Below, piece by piece: positions 23,073 through 30,721 of a stretch of DNA of 36,948 bases. The notes under the pieces are model-generated. The model was not told the origin of the DNA and ran no database searches. It worked only from the letters and a program-made list of their open reading frames with translations. The position numbers and the translations under genes are program-made. The stretch is taken from contig NZ_JAHKRK010000058.1 of assembly GCF_019396355.1 (NCBI RefSeq), forward strand, positions 1 to 36,948. The letters are read 5' to 3'. Source of the DNA: Pseudonocardia nigra (GTDB taxonomy: Bacteria; Actinomycetota; Actinomycetes; Mycobacteriales; Pseudonocardiaceae). Numbering within the stretch: the first letter of the stretch is position 1; each line of letters begins with the position of its first letter.

Positions 23073-24043
23073 CCGAGCTGGTGGACCTCGCCCACCGGCT
23101 GGCCGAGCGGCTGGCCGGCGGTGCGACGCTGCTGGTGCACGGCAGCGGTGACCTCGTCCCCGACGCCCACCACGTCGTGGTGGAGTTCATGCACCCGGTG
23201 ATCGTCGGCAAGGCCGCCTACCCCGCGCTGTACGTGCCTGCCGCGCAGGACGTCGAGCTGCTCGCCCGTCCCGGTGATGTTGCGCTCGCACTGGGGGAGG
23301 CACCGGAGTTCGTCGCGGCGGCCGCGCGGGCCGGCTGCGAGACGCTGGAGCTCGTGGCGGGTGACGACGGCTACGTCACCGGCTACCACCTGCTCTGGGA
23401 GATCACCCAGCTCGTGCTCGAGTCACGCGAGCGCCCGGCCGATGCCGACCTGGAGTTCCTCTACGGCGGCGGCGACCGTGGCGAGACCCGGGCCGCCGCG
23501 GAGCGGGAAGCGGCGCGCAAGCGGACCGAGAGCGCGGAGCTCCGCGCGGCCGTGCTCGCCCGATACGACATCGGCCTCCAGGCGTGCGCGACGGCGATCG
23601 GCGAGCGGGTCGGCGCCGGGGGGCGGGTGCTCACCATCGGTAACGGTGGCAGCTCGACCGACGCCGCGAGCCTGGCGCTGGCGCTGCGCGCACGGGGCCT
23701 GCCCGCCGTGTGCCTCGCCGACGAGATGGCGGTGGTCACGGCCCTCGCCAACGACGTCGGCGTCGACAAGATCTTCGCCCGGCAGGTCGCCGCTCTGGCC
23801 GGGCCGTTCGACGTCGTCGCCGGGCTGTCCACCAGCGGTGGATCGGCGAACCTGCTGGCGGCCTTCGCCGAGGCGCGCGGCCGGTCCCTGCTGACCGTCG
23901 GGTTCGCCGGGTACGACGGCGGCGCGATGGCGACCGCCGGCACCGTGGACCACCTGTTCGTCGTGCCCTCGTCCAGCGTGCATCGGATCCAGGAGGCGCA
24001 GGACGCCCTCTACACGCAGCTCGCCGCCCGGATCCGGATGTAG
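23069..24043 (+). CDS. SIS-domain (GmhA-like) protein in the hyp operon
   Basis: A 324-residue protein starting at TTG 23069, overlapping the hypE stop. The C-terminal half (about 165-324) is a phosphosugar-binding SIS domain of the sedoheptulose-7-phosphate isomerase kind: VLTIGNGGSSTDAASLALAL, CLADEMAVVTALANDVGVDK, VVAGLSTSGGSANLLAAFAE, and VPSSSVHRIQEAQDALYTQL. The N-terminal half (about 1-150) is less clear, with VLVHGSGDL-like and LARPGDVALALGEAPEF segments that look like a second, degenerate Rossmann/SIS half. GmhA normally makes heptose phosphate for lipopolysaccharide, which this Gram-positive lineage lacks. Translational coupling to hypE implies a job in hydrogenase maturation, perhaps with a phosphorylated metabolite; this is inference. 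Confidence 0.8.
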   Translation: MTELVDLAHRLAERLAGGATLLVHGSGDLVPDAHHVVVEFMHPVIVGKAAYPALYVPAAQDVELLARPGDVALALGEAPEFVAAAARAGCETLELVAGDDGYVTGYHLLWEITQLVLESRERPADADLEFLYGGGDRGETRAAAEREAARKRTESAELRAAVLARYDIGLQACATAIGERVGAGGRVLTIGNGGSSTDAASLALALRARGLPAVCLADEMAVVTALANDVGVDKIFARQVAALAGPFDVVAGLSTSGGSANLLAAFAEARGRSLLTVGFAGYDGGAMATAGTVDHLFVVPSSSVHRIQEAQDALYTQLAARIRM

Positions 24044-24054
24044 GCGAAGCCGGG

Positions 24055-24294
24055 TCAGCTGCCGGATTCCTCGAGCCGCCGGGCCACCTGCTCGAGCGAG
24101 CTGTTCGTCGCGCTGAGCGCCGGGCCGATCGACGCGGTCTGCGTCTCGATCGCGCGCACCCCGAACGTGATCTTGCCCAGGGTGGTCGACACGTGGGCGA
24201 GCCTGCGGGCGATGGTGACCAGGTAGCCCGCGAGCACCCCGACCAGGGCGGCCACTTCGGCGATGGTGAGCGCGATGAGTGTCTTCCTCGTCAT
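24055..24294 (-). CDS. Small membrane protein, family delta
   Basis: A 79-residue protein, last gene of a four-gene operon. Transmembrane helix at about 6-26 (LIALTIAEVAALVGVLAGYL), then ARRLAHVSTTLGKITFGVRA and IETQTASIGPALSATN. It is strongly similar to the protein at 20318-20584. ATG 24294 overlaps the gamma-family stop by 4 bases; the open frame further upstream to 24492 lies over the gamma gene and is not used. Convergent with the SIS gene, 11 bases apart. Confidence 0.74.
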   Translation of the reverse strand: MTRKTLIALTIAEVAALVGVLAGYLVTIARRLAHVSTTLGKITFGVRAIETQTASIGPALSATNSSLEQVARRLEESGS

Positions 24295-24560
24295 GCCGTC
24301 GGTCCCTCCGTCGCCGTCGACTCCTCCGCCTGGTCCAGTGCGGCGCCGAGCGCTGCGCTGTGCGCCGAGGTGGTGCCCAGCAGGTGTGTGGTCTGCGTGT
24401 TCGCCGCGACCTTCTGGCCCGCTGCCCACACCGCGTCCACGTTCCGATCGACCTCCACGACGGAACGCCGCAACGTCTCCAGCAGGCCCCACACGACGCC
24501 GGCCACCACGCCCCCGGCCACGAGCGTCTGCTTCCAGGCCCGTTCGTCAGCCGCGTTCAT
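24291..24560 (-). CDS. Small membrane protein, family gamma
   Basis: An 89-residue protein beginning MNAADERAWK, with a weakly hydrophobic segment TLVAGGVVAGVVWGLLETL (residues about 11-29) and an amphipathic tail VVEVDRNVDAVWAAGQKVAA and TQTTHLLGTTSAHS, paralogous to the protein at 19986-20321. The start overlaps the alpha-family gene by 14 bases. The short hydrophobic run may be a membrane anchor or a membrane-surface helix. Confidence 0.68.
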   Translation of the reverse strand: MNAADERAWKQTLVAGGVVAGVVWGLLETLRRSVVEVDRNVDAVWAAGQKVAANTQTTHLLGTTSAHSAALGAALDQAEESTATEGPTA

Positions 24561-24795
24561 CCCGCCTCCGCTCCGCCACCAGTGCCAGCACGGTGTCGGC
24601 GAGCTCGCTGGTCCGCTGGAGCATCTCGGTCGCGGCGAGGTTGCCGGCGATCCCGTCCGCGGCGACGGCGACGTCGTCGGCATAGCGCTCGATCTCCCCC
24701 GTGGGACGGGCGACGCGCGCGAGCAGCGCACCGACCAGCGCTGTCGCACCCGCCCCGGCGGCCAGGCCGCCGATCGCAGCGCTGCGCGCGTTCAC
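24547..24795 (-). CDS. Small membrane protein, family alpha
   Basis: An 82-residue protein: hydrophobic N-terminal segment AAIGGLAAGAGATALVGALL (residues about 6-25), then EIERYADDVAVAADGIAGNL and LQRTSELADTVLALVAERR. It is the paralogue of the protein at 11959-12237. ATG 24795 overlaps the beta-family stop by 4 bases. Second gene of the four-gene set in the order beta, alpha, gamma, delta. Confidence 0.7.
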   Translation of the reverse strand: MNARSAAIGGLAAGAGATALVGALLARVARPTGEIERYADDVAVAADGIAGNLAATEMLQRTSELADTVLALVAERRRDERG

Positions 24796-25076
24796 TGCCG
24801 GACCTCGTTGTCAGGCTGCACCGCCGGCGGCCGAACCGCGCGCACGATGCGCTGCAAGGTCCGGTTGAGCGCGTCGACCTTCCACAGTGGATTCGTGTTC
24901 TCGGCGGTGCGGCGCAGTCCCGAATCGATCTCCGCGGCCTCCGCGGCGATCGTCCTGGCCAGCCGGATGAGCGTGACGAGCAGGGCCGCGGCGACGAGGA
25001 CCACACCGAGTCCGGCCAGCCATCCGGTCGTCCAGTGGGGTGATCGGGTCGGCGCGATGCTGCCGCTGGTCGTCAT
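24792..25076 (-). CDS. Small membrane protein, family beta
   Basis: A 94-residue protein, first gene of the four-gene operon. ATG 25076 has a near-perfect ribosome site (AGGAGG, 4 bases upstream), so the in-frame start at 25100 is not used. One transmembrane helix at about 20-40 (AGLGVVLVAAALLVTLIRLA), then IDSGLRRTAENTNPLWKVDA and a basic tail. Paralogue of the protein at 19726-19989. Operator 4 is 63 bases upstream, shared with the divergent ABC importer. Confidence 0.72.
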   Translation of the reverse strand: MTTSGSIAPTRSPHWTTGWLAGLGVVLVAAALLVTLIRLARTIAAEAAEIDSGLRRTAENTNPLWKVDALNRTLQRIVRAVRPPAVQPDNEVRQ

Positions 25077-25138
25077 CGGACCTCCTGAGCGCGCCGACAA
25101 ACGCGTTCGTGCCGTTGTCGTCGCCCGGTCTACCAGAG

Positions 25139-25159
25139 GTAGATGCCTTTCGCATCTAG
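25139..25159. promoter_or_regulatory. Operator 4 of the hydrogenase regulon
   Basis: GTAGATG (25139-25145), 7-base spacer CCTTTCG, CATCTAG (25153-25159): one outer mismatch from the perfect palindrome. It lies between the four-gene membrane-protein operon (minus strand) and the ABC importer (plus strand). A possible -35 TTGACC follows at 25186-25191 for the importer. The spacer resembles that of operator 3 (TCTTCCG). Confidence 0.75.
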
Positions 25160-25261
25160 GAGCGGTATATGCGTTCGCCCTCTACTTGACCAAAGCCTTT
25201 ACCAGCTACCGTCTCCCTCCCTGGTGATCCAGATCACTGCCGCAGAGACGCGGGAGGCGTT

Positions 25262-26905
25262 GTGGGCGTTCGTCGGTCGGCACTCGTGGTCACCGCGGTC
25301 GTGGCCGTGGTGCTCGCCGGGTGCAGCAGTCCGGATCCGGCGCCGGCGGCGCCTCCCGTGGACGAGCCCGTGCGCGGTGGCACGCTCGTCGTGGCGATCG
25401 ACAGTGATCCCGGAAACCTCAACCCCGCCACGACCACGAGCGGCGCGGTGCACACGGCGTCCGAGCTGATGTTCAACGGCCTCGTGGGGCTGACGCCGGA
25501 ACTCGAACCCGTTCCGGAGCTCGCGGAGAGCTGGGAGGTCCTCGAGGACGGCGCCCTCTACCGGTTCACCCTGCGGGACGGCGTGACGTGGCACGACGGG
25601 CAGCCGTTCAGCTCGGCCGACGTGAAGTACAGCTTCGAGGAGGTGCTGCTGAAGCTGCATTCGCGCACCCAGGCGTCGGTCGGCTCGGCCATCGAGTCGA
25701 TCACGGCGCCCGACCCGCTGACCGTCGAGTTCCGCTTCACCGAGCCCTACGCCCCGCTGCTGCAGCAGCTCGACGTCACCGAGGCGCCGATCGTCCCGCG
25801 GCACATCTACGAGGGCACCGACCCGGCGACGAACCCGGCGAACCAGGCCCCGGTGGGCACCGGCCCGTTCCGGTTCGTCTCCTACACCCCGGGCGCCGAG
25901 ATCCGCATGGCACGCAACGCCGAGTACTTCGAGCCCGACCTGCCCCACCTCGACGAGGTCGTCATGCGCGTCCTCCCGGAGGACTCCAGTCAGGTCAACG
26001 CCCTGCGCGCCGGCGAGGTCGACTGGCTCTTCGGGGTGCCGGGCGCCGAGCGGGCCGCCCTCGAGGCGGACCCGGCGTTCGAGACGCTGCAGACCTCGAT
26101 CAACCCGGGCGGGTCGAACTGCATCATGACGGTCAGCTTCAACCTGGATCGGCCCGTCTTCCAGGACGTGCGGGTGCGCCGCGCGATCTCGTTCGCCCTC
26201 GACCGCCAGCAGTTCGTCGACCGGGTCCTGTTCGGCGAGGGCCGCGTCGCCGATGCCCCGATCTCGAGCGGCATCCCGTTCGCGCATGTCGAGGACCTGG
26301 AGAACTACCCGTTCCACGACCCGGCGCAGGCTGAGCGGCTGCTCGACGAGGCGGGCTGGACACGGCCTGCGGCCGGCGGCACCCGCGCCGCCAATGGCGT
26401 GGCCGGGGTCCCCGACGGCACGCCCCTCGCGATCGACTTCCTGGCCTTCCCGTCGTTCAACCAGTACGCCGAGCTGTATCGCGCCCAGCTCGCCGAAGTC
26501 GGCATCGACGTCACCCTCCAGCCGCTGGACCCGCCGGTCTTCGCCCAGACCGTGTTCGCCCAGCGGGACTTCGACACGAACATCATCAGCTACTGCAACG
26601 GCACCGATCCGGAGATCGGCGTCAAACGCCAACACCTCAGCACCAACATCAGCGCCACCCCGTTCTCGAACTCCTCGGCCTACCGCAACCCGGAGGTGGA
26701 TGCCCTGTTCGAGCAGGCCGCGGGGACCGTCGACCAGGACGAGCGATCGGAGCTCTACCGACGGATCCAGCAGATCGCCGTCGACGATGCGCCCTACGCC
26801 TGGGTCGTGGAGACCACGTCCACCAGGATCTTCCGCAGCGGCTGTCAACAGTTCGGGCCGTCGGGGCACTTCGCGAAGACGGCGTACTGCACGCCTCCCC
26901 AGTGA
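25262..26905 (+). CDS. ABC importer substrate-binding lipoprotein (peptide/nickel family), probable nickel receptor
   Basis: A 547-residue SBP_bac_5 protein. GTG 25262 follows GGAGG by 4 bases. The signal peptide ends VVLAGCS (lipobox), so it is anchored outside the membrane. Family segments include RGGTLVVAIDSDPGNLNPAT, ELAESWEVLEDGALYRFTLR, GVTWHDGQPFSSADVKYSFE, PVGTGPFRFVSYTPG and VRVRRAISFALDRQQFVDRV. The family includes DppA, OppA and NikA and the ligand cannot be read from these segments. Its promoter shares operator 4 with a hydrogenase-linked operon, which favours nickel over peptide. Two late Cys (SGCQQFG, AYCTPPQ) could form a disulphide. Confidence 0.82.
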   Translation: MGVRRSALVVTAVVAVVLAGCSSPDPAPAAPPVDEPVRGGTLVVAIDSDPGNLNPATTTSGAVHTASELMFNGLVGLTPELEPVPELAESWEVLEDGALYRFTLRDGVTWHDGQPFSSADVKYSFEEVLLKLHSRTQASVGSAIESITAPDPLTVEFRFTEPYAPLLQQLDVTEAPIVPRHIYEGTDPATNPANQAPVGTGPFRFVSYTPGAEIRMARNAEYFEPDLPHLDEVVMRVLPEDSSQVNALRAGEVDWLFGVPGAERAALEADPAFETLQTSINPGGSNCIMTVSFNLDRPVFQDVRVRRAISFALDRQQFVDRVLFGEGRVADAPISSGIPFAHVEDLENYPFHDPAQAERLLDEAGWTRPAAGGTRAANGVAGVPDGTPLAIDFLAFPSFNQYAELYRAQLAEVGIDVTLQPLDPPVFAQTVFAQRDFDTNIISYCNGTDPEIGVKRQHLSTNISATPFSNSSAYRNPEVDALFEQAAGTVDQDERSELYRRIQQIAVDDAPYAWVVETTSTRIFRSGCQQFGPSGHFAKTAYCTPPQ

Positions 26906-26921
26906 GGGCCGGAGGTCCCGG

Positions 26922-27887
26922 ATGATGCTGCGCTACATCGGCATCCGGGCGGCGCAGGTTCCGCCGACCGTCGCGGGCATCCTGCTGGTGGGCTTCCTGC
27001 TCATCCACGTGGCGCCGGGGGATCCGGTGCTCGCGCTGGCCGGGCAGAACGGGGATGCGGAGTACTACGCGTTCATGCGGGACAAGTTCGGCCTGGACGA
27101 GCCGCTGCCGACGCAGCTGGCCGTCTACGCCGGCAACGTGCTGGAGGCCGACTTCGGAACGTCCTACATCCAGGGCAGGCCGGCGATGGAGGCGATCCTG
27201 GAGCGGCTGCCGGCCACGGTGCTGCTCACCGGCACCGCACTGGTGCTCTCCGCGCTCGGTGGGATCGCGCTCGCCGTGGTCGCGGCGTCCCGGCCGCGCG
27301 GGGCCCGCGACATCGCGGTGAGCACGCTGTCGCTGGGGCTCTACGCCGCTCCGGTGTTCTGGATCGGCCAGCTCGCCGTGCTGGCGCTGGCGCTGCGCCT
27401 GGGATGGTTCCCCGTCCAGGGGATGACCAGCGCACGCAACCCCGCCACCGGCTGGGCGCTCGTGCTCGACGTCGCCCGCCACCTCGCGCTTCCCGCGCTC
27501 GTGCTGGCCGCCGCCGAGCTGGCCGCGGTCACGCGGCTCGCGCGCGGCGGCCTCGTCGAGGAACTGGGTCGTGACCACATCCGCACCGCGCGGGCCAAGG
27601 GTGTGCCCGAGCACGCCGTCCTGGTCCGGCACGGGCTGCGCCGGGCGATGCTGCCGGTGGCCACCGTGATCGGCGGACGGGTGGGCCACGTGGTGTCCGG
27701 AGCGATCGTCGTGGAGGTGGTGTTCGGCTGGCCCGGTGTCGGGCAGCTCCTGCTGTCGAGCATGCAGAACCGCGACACGCCGATCGTGCTGGGCGTGTTC
27801 GTCCTCGTCGCCGTCACCGTCGTGCTCGCCAACCTCGTCACGGACCTCGCCTATGCCTGGCTCGACCCGCGCATCCGTTACCACTGA
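26922..27887 (+). CDS. ABC importer permease (DppB/NikB family)
   Basis: A 321-residue permease with about six transmembrane helices. It begins MMLRYIGIRAAQVPPTVAGI and has the family pattern HVAPGDPVLALAG near residue 30, a long outside loop with DKFGLDEPLPTQLAVYAGNV, the EAA-type loop RTARAKGVPEHAVLVRHGLR, and an end VTDLAYAWLDPRIRY. GGAGG lies 8 bases upstream of ATG 26922 (a second ATG follows at 26925). It is the second gene of the importer operon and, with the DppC-type partner, forms the channel. Confidence 0.88.
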   Translation: MMLRYIGIRAAQVPPTVAGILLVGFLLIHVAPGDPVLALAGQNGDAEYYAFMRDKFGLDEPLPTQLAVYAGNVLEADFGTSYIQGRPAMEAILERLPATVLLTGTALVLSALGGIALAVVAASRPRGARDIAVSTLSLGLYAAPVFWIGQLAVLALALRLGWFPVQGMTSARNPATGWALVLDVARHLALPALVLAAAELAAVTRLARGGLVEELGRDHIRTARAKGVPEHAVLVRHGLRRAMLPVATVIGGRVGHVVSGAIVVEVVFGWPGVGQLLLSSMQNRDTPIVLGVFVLVAVTVVLANLVTDLAYAWLDPRIRYH

Positions 27888-27888
27888 C

Positions 27889-28734
27889 ATGCCGGTCGGG
27901 TCGGGAGCGCCTGCCGCCCCCGGCCTGCTCACCCGTGTCCTGAGCAGCCCGAGCGGGTCGATCGGGTCCATGCTGGTGGGGCTGGTGGTCCTGACGGCGG
28001 CGTTCGCGCCGTTGATCGCGCCTGCCGACCCGTTCGCCATCACGGGGCCGTCGCTCGCGCCGCCCTCCGCCGCCCATCCGATGGGGACGGACGCGCTGGG
28101 TCGGGACCTGCTCAGCGGCATCGTGCACGGAGCGCGCACGTCGGTGCTGGTGGCCGGCTCGGTCGGGGTGCTGGTACTGATCATCGGCGGCACGGTCGGG
28201 ACGGTGGCGGGCTACCGGGGCGGGCGGGTGGACGACCTGCTCATGCGCGCCACCGAGTTCGTGCAGGTCCTTCCGGTGTTCTTCCTGGCGATCGTGGTGA
28301 TCGCGCTCTTCGGGCCGGGCCTGGACCGGCTGGTCCTCGTGCTCGGCCTGGCGTCCTGGGAGCTGCTGGCCCGGGTGGTGCGGGCGGAGGTCCTCGCGCT
28401 GCGCAGGCGGGAGTTCGTCGAGGCCGCCCGTGCGAGCGGGGCGTCGCCGCTGCGCATCGTCGTGCGCGAGATCCTGCCCAACGCGCTGCCCGCCGCGATC
28501 GTCTACCTCGGTCTGCTGCTCGCCCAGGTGATCCTCATCGAGGCGAGCCTCAGCTACCTGGGCCTCGGCGACCCGAACCGGATCAGCTGGGGTTACCTGG
28601 CCGGCGAGGCCCAGGACTACCTGCGGGTGGCCTGGTGGCTGGCGCTGTTCCCCGGCGCGGCCGTCGTGATCGCCGTACTCGGGATGAACCTGCTGGCCGA
28701 CGCCCTCACCGACGTGCTGGGCGGGCGTCGATGA
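27889..28734 (+). CDS. ABC importer permease (DppC/NikC family)
   Basis: A 281-residue permease. Family segments are HPMGTDALGRDLLSGIVHGA, GYRGGRVDDLLMRATEFVQV near residue 105, and the EAA loop FVEAARASGASPLRIVVREI near 180, with about six transmembrane helices. ATG 27889 is one base after the DppB-type stop and has no own ribosome site, so translation is coupled. The stop overlaps the next ATPase gene (ATGA). The N-terminal 25 residues are polar, as is common in DppC proteins. Confidence 0.88.
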   Translation: MPVGSGAPAAPGLLTRVLSSPSGSIGSMLVGLVVLTAAFAPLIAPADPFAITGPSLAPPSAAHPMGTDALGRDLLSGIVHGARTSVLVAGSVGVLVLIIGGTVGTVAGYRGGRVDDLLMRATEFVQVLPVFFLAIVVIALFGPGLDRLVLVLGLASWELLARVVRAEVLALRRREFVEAARASGASPLRIVVREILPNALPAAIVYLGLLLAQVILIEASLSYLGLGDPNRISWGYLAGEAQDYLRVAWWLALFPGAAVVIAVLGMNLLADALTDVLGGRR

Positions 28735-29729
28735 GCGGGCCGGAGGTGATGGGGCCGGTGCTGTCGATCCGGGACCTGACGGTGGAGTTCACGACCCCGA
28801 CCGGCACCGTGCACGCGGTGACCGAGGTGAGCCTGGATGTGCACCCCGGTGAGGTGGTCGGCGTCGTCGGCGAGTCGGGGTGCGGCAAGACCGCGACCCT
28901 GCTGGGCGGCATGCGGCTGCTGCCCGAGCCCCCGGCCCGCATCGTCGGCGGCGAGGTGCTCCTGCACGGGCGGGACCTGCTGCGGATGTCGCGGCGGGAG
29001 CTGCGCCGGGTGCGCGGGCGCGAGGTCGGCGTGGTGTTCCAGGACCCGCTGACGTCGCTGCATCCCTCGATGCGCGTCGGGGAGCAGATCGCCGAGGCGC
29101 TGCGGGTGCACGACCGCCACCGGTCGGCCTCCTCGGCGCGGGCCCGGGCCGTCGAGCTGCTGGAGCTCGTCGGGGTGCCCGCTGCCGCGGCACGCTTCCG
29201 GGACTACCCGCACCAGTGGTCGGGCGGGATGCGGCAGCGCGCCATGATCGCCGCCGCGATCGCGAACCGGCCGGCCGTCCTCATCGCCGACGAACCGACC
29301 ACCGCGTTGGACGTCACGATCCAGGCGCAGGTGCTCGACGTGCTGCGGCTGGCCCGGGCCGAGACCGGTGCGGCGATCGTGCTCGTCAGCCACGACCTCG
29401 GGGTCATCGCCGAGATGGCCGACCGGGTGGTGGTGATGTACGCGGGCCGGGTGGTCGAGACCGGTTCGGTGGAATCCGTGTTCGCGGCACCGCGGCACCC
29501 CTACACCGCGGCACTGCTGGCCAGCGTGCCGCGCCTCGACGGTCCGGTCGTGCTGACCGACCCGATCCCCGGACAGCCTCCGGCGCTGCGGGTGCTGCCC
29601 TCCGGGTGCGGGTTCGCGGAGCGCTGCCCGTGCCGCCACGAGCGATGCTGCACAGAAGCGCCTCCGGCCCGGTCCGGAACCGTGCACCAGGTCGCCTGCC
29701 ACTTCCCGTTGCGGTCCGGGGACACATGA
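28731..29729 (+). CDS. ABC importer ATPase (DppD/NikD family)
   Basis: A 332-residue ATPase. Walker A GESGCGKTATLLG near residue 45, Q-loop VVFQDPLTSLHPSM, signature WSGGMRQRAMIA, Walker B VLIADEPTTALD and switch SHDLGVIAEM. After the nucleotide domain comes the oligopeptide/nickel C-terminal extension with Cys spacing CGFAERCPCRHERCC and a late Cys, which in DppD-type ATPases binds an Fe-S cluster. ATG 28731 overlaps the permease stop; its own stop overlaps the DppF-type gene by 4 bases. Confidence 0.9.
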   Translation: MSGPEVMGPVLSIRDLTVEFTTPTGTVHAVTEVSLDVHPGEVVGVVGESGCGKTATLLGGMRLLPEPPARIVGGEVLLHGRDLLRMSRRELRRVRGREVGVVFQDPLTSLHPSMRVGEQIAEALRVHDRHRSASSARARAVELLELVGVPAAAARFRDYPHQWSGGMRQRAMIAAAIANRPAVLIADEPTTALDVTIQAQVLDVLRLARAETGAAIVLVSHDLGVIAEMADRVVVMYAGRVVETGSVESVFAAPRHPYTAALLASVPRLDGPVVLTDPIPGQPPALRVLPSGCGFAERCPCRHERCCTEAPPARSGTVHQVACHFPLRSGDT

Positions 29730-30706
29730 CGCGCGACGTGCTCCGGGCCGAGGGCCTGAGCAAGCACTTCCCGACGCGGGACGGCACGGTGCGCGCCGTC
29801 GACGGGGTGAGCTTCCACCTCGCCGCCGGGGAGACGCTCGGGCTGGTGGGGGAGTCGGGGTGCGGCAAGTCCACGCTCGCCCGGCTGGTGGTCCGGCTGC
29901 TCGAGCCGACCGCGGGCCGGGTGTTCGTCGACGGAGAGGATGTCACCCGAGTGCGGGGACGCGCGCTGCGTGCCCTGCGGCGCGAGCTGCAGATCGTCTT
30001 CCAGGATCCCTACGCGTCGCTCAACCCGCGGATGCGCGTCGGGGAGGCGGTCAGCCAGCCGCTGCGGGTGCATCGGCGCTACCGGGGGGCCGCCGGCGCG
30101 GCCCGCGTCGGTGAGTTGCTGGAACTGGTGGGGCTCGACCCGGACTCGCGCGGCCGGTTCCCGCACGAGTTCTCCGGCGGGCAGCGGCAGCGGGTCGGGA
30201 TCGCCAGGGCCCTCGCGCTCGAGCCCCGGGTGCTGGTGCTCGACGAGCCGGTGTCGGCCCTCGACGTGTCGGTGCGTGCGCAGATCGTCGGCCTCCTGGA
30301 CCGGCTGCAGCGCGAGCTCGACCTCTCCTACCTCTTCATCGCCCACGATCTGGCGGTCGTGCGGCAGGTGGCCGGCCGGGTCGCGGTGATGTACCTCGGC
30401 CGGATCGTGGAGACCGGGCCCCGGGACGAGGTCTTCGCGGCGCCCGCCCACCCCTACACGCAGGCGCTGCTGTCCGCCGTGCCGGTGCCCGACCCGGTTG
30501 GCCGGGAGCGACGCAGCCGGATCGTGCTCGCCGGCGAGCTACCGGACCCGGCCCATCCACCGACCGGATGCCGGTTCCGCACCCGCTGCTGGCAGGCATC
30601 GGGCGTGTGCGCTGATGACGACCCGGCGCTGATTCCGCGCGGTCGCGCTGCCCACCATTCCAGCGCGTGCCACTTCGCCGGCGCGACGAGGTCGGCCGGC
30701 AGGTAG
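29726..30706 (+). CDS. ABC importer ATPase (DppF/NikE family)
   Basis: A 326-residue ATPase, last gene of the importer operon. Walker A GESGCGKSTLARL near residue 47, Q-loop IVFQDPYASLNPRM, signature FSGGQRQRVGIA, Walker B VLVLDEPVSALD and switch AHDLAVVRQV. The C-terminal extension has GCRFRTRCWQASGVC and a final Cys in SSACHF, the four-Cys pattern of this subfamily. ATG 29726 overlaps the preceding stop. The gene is convergent with the MFS gene, 15 bases apart, with no clear terminator between. Confidence 0.9.
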   Translation: MTRDVLRAEGLSKHFPTRDGTVRAVDGVSFHLAAGETLGLVGESGCGKSTLARLVVRLLEPTAGRVFVDGEDVTRVRGRALRALRRELQIVFQDPYASLNPRMRVGEAVSQPLRVHRRYRGAAGAARVGELLELVGLDPDSRGRFPHEFSGGQRQRVGIARALALEPRVLVLDEPVSALDVSVRAQIVGLLDRLQRELDLSYLFIAHDLAVVRQVAGRVAVMYLGRIVETGPRDEVFAAPAHPYTQALLSAVPVPDPVGRERRSRIVLAGELPDPAHPPTGCRFRTRCWQASGVCADDDPALIPRGRAAHHSSACHFAGATRSAGR

Positions 30707-30721
30707 GCGGCTGGGTGTCGA

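Noticed and set aside
25199..26869. A 556-codon minus-strand frame opposite the ABC binding-protein gene
   Set aside because: No domain or ribosome site; typical antisense shadow of a high-GC gene, while the plus-strand frame has a full SBP_bac_5 pattern and lipobox.
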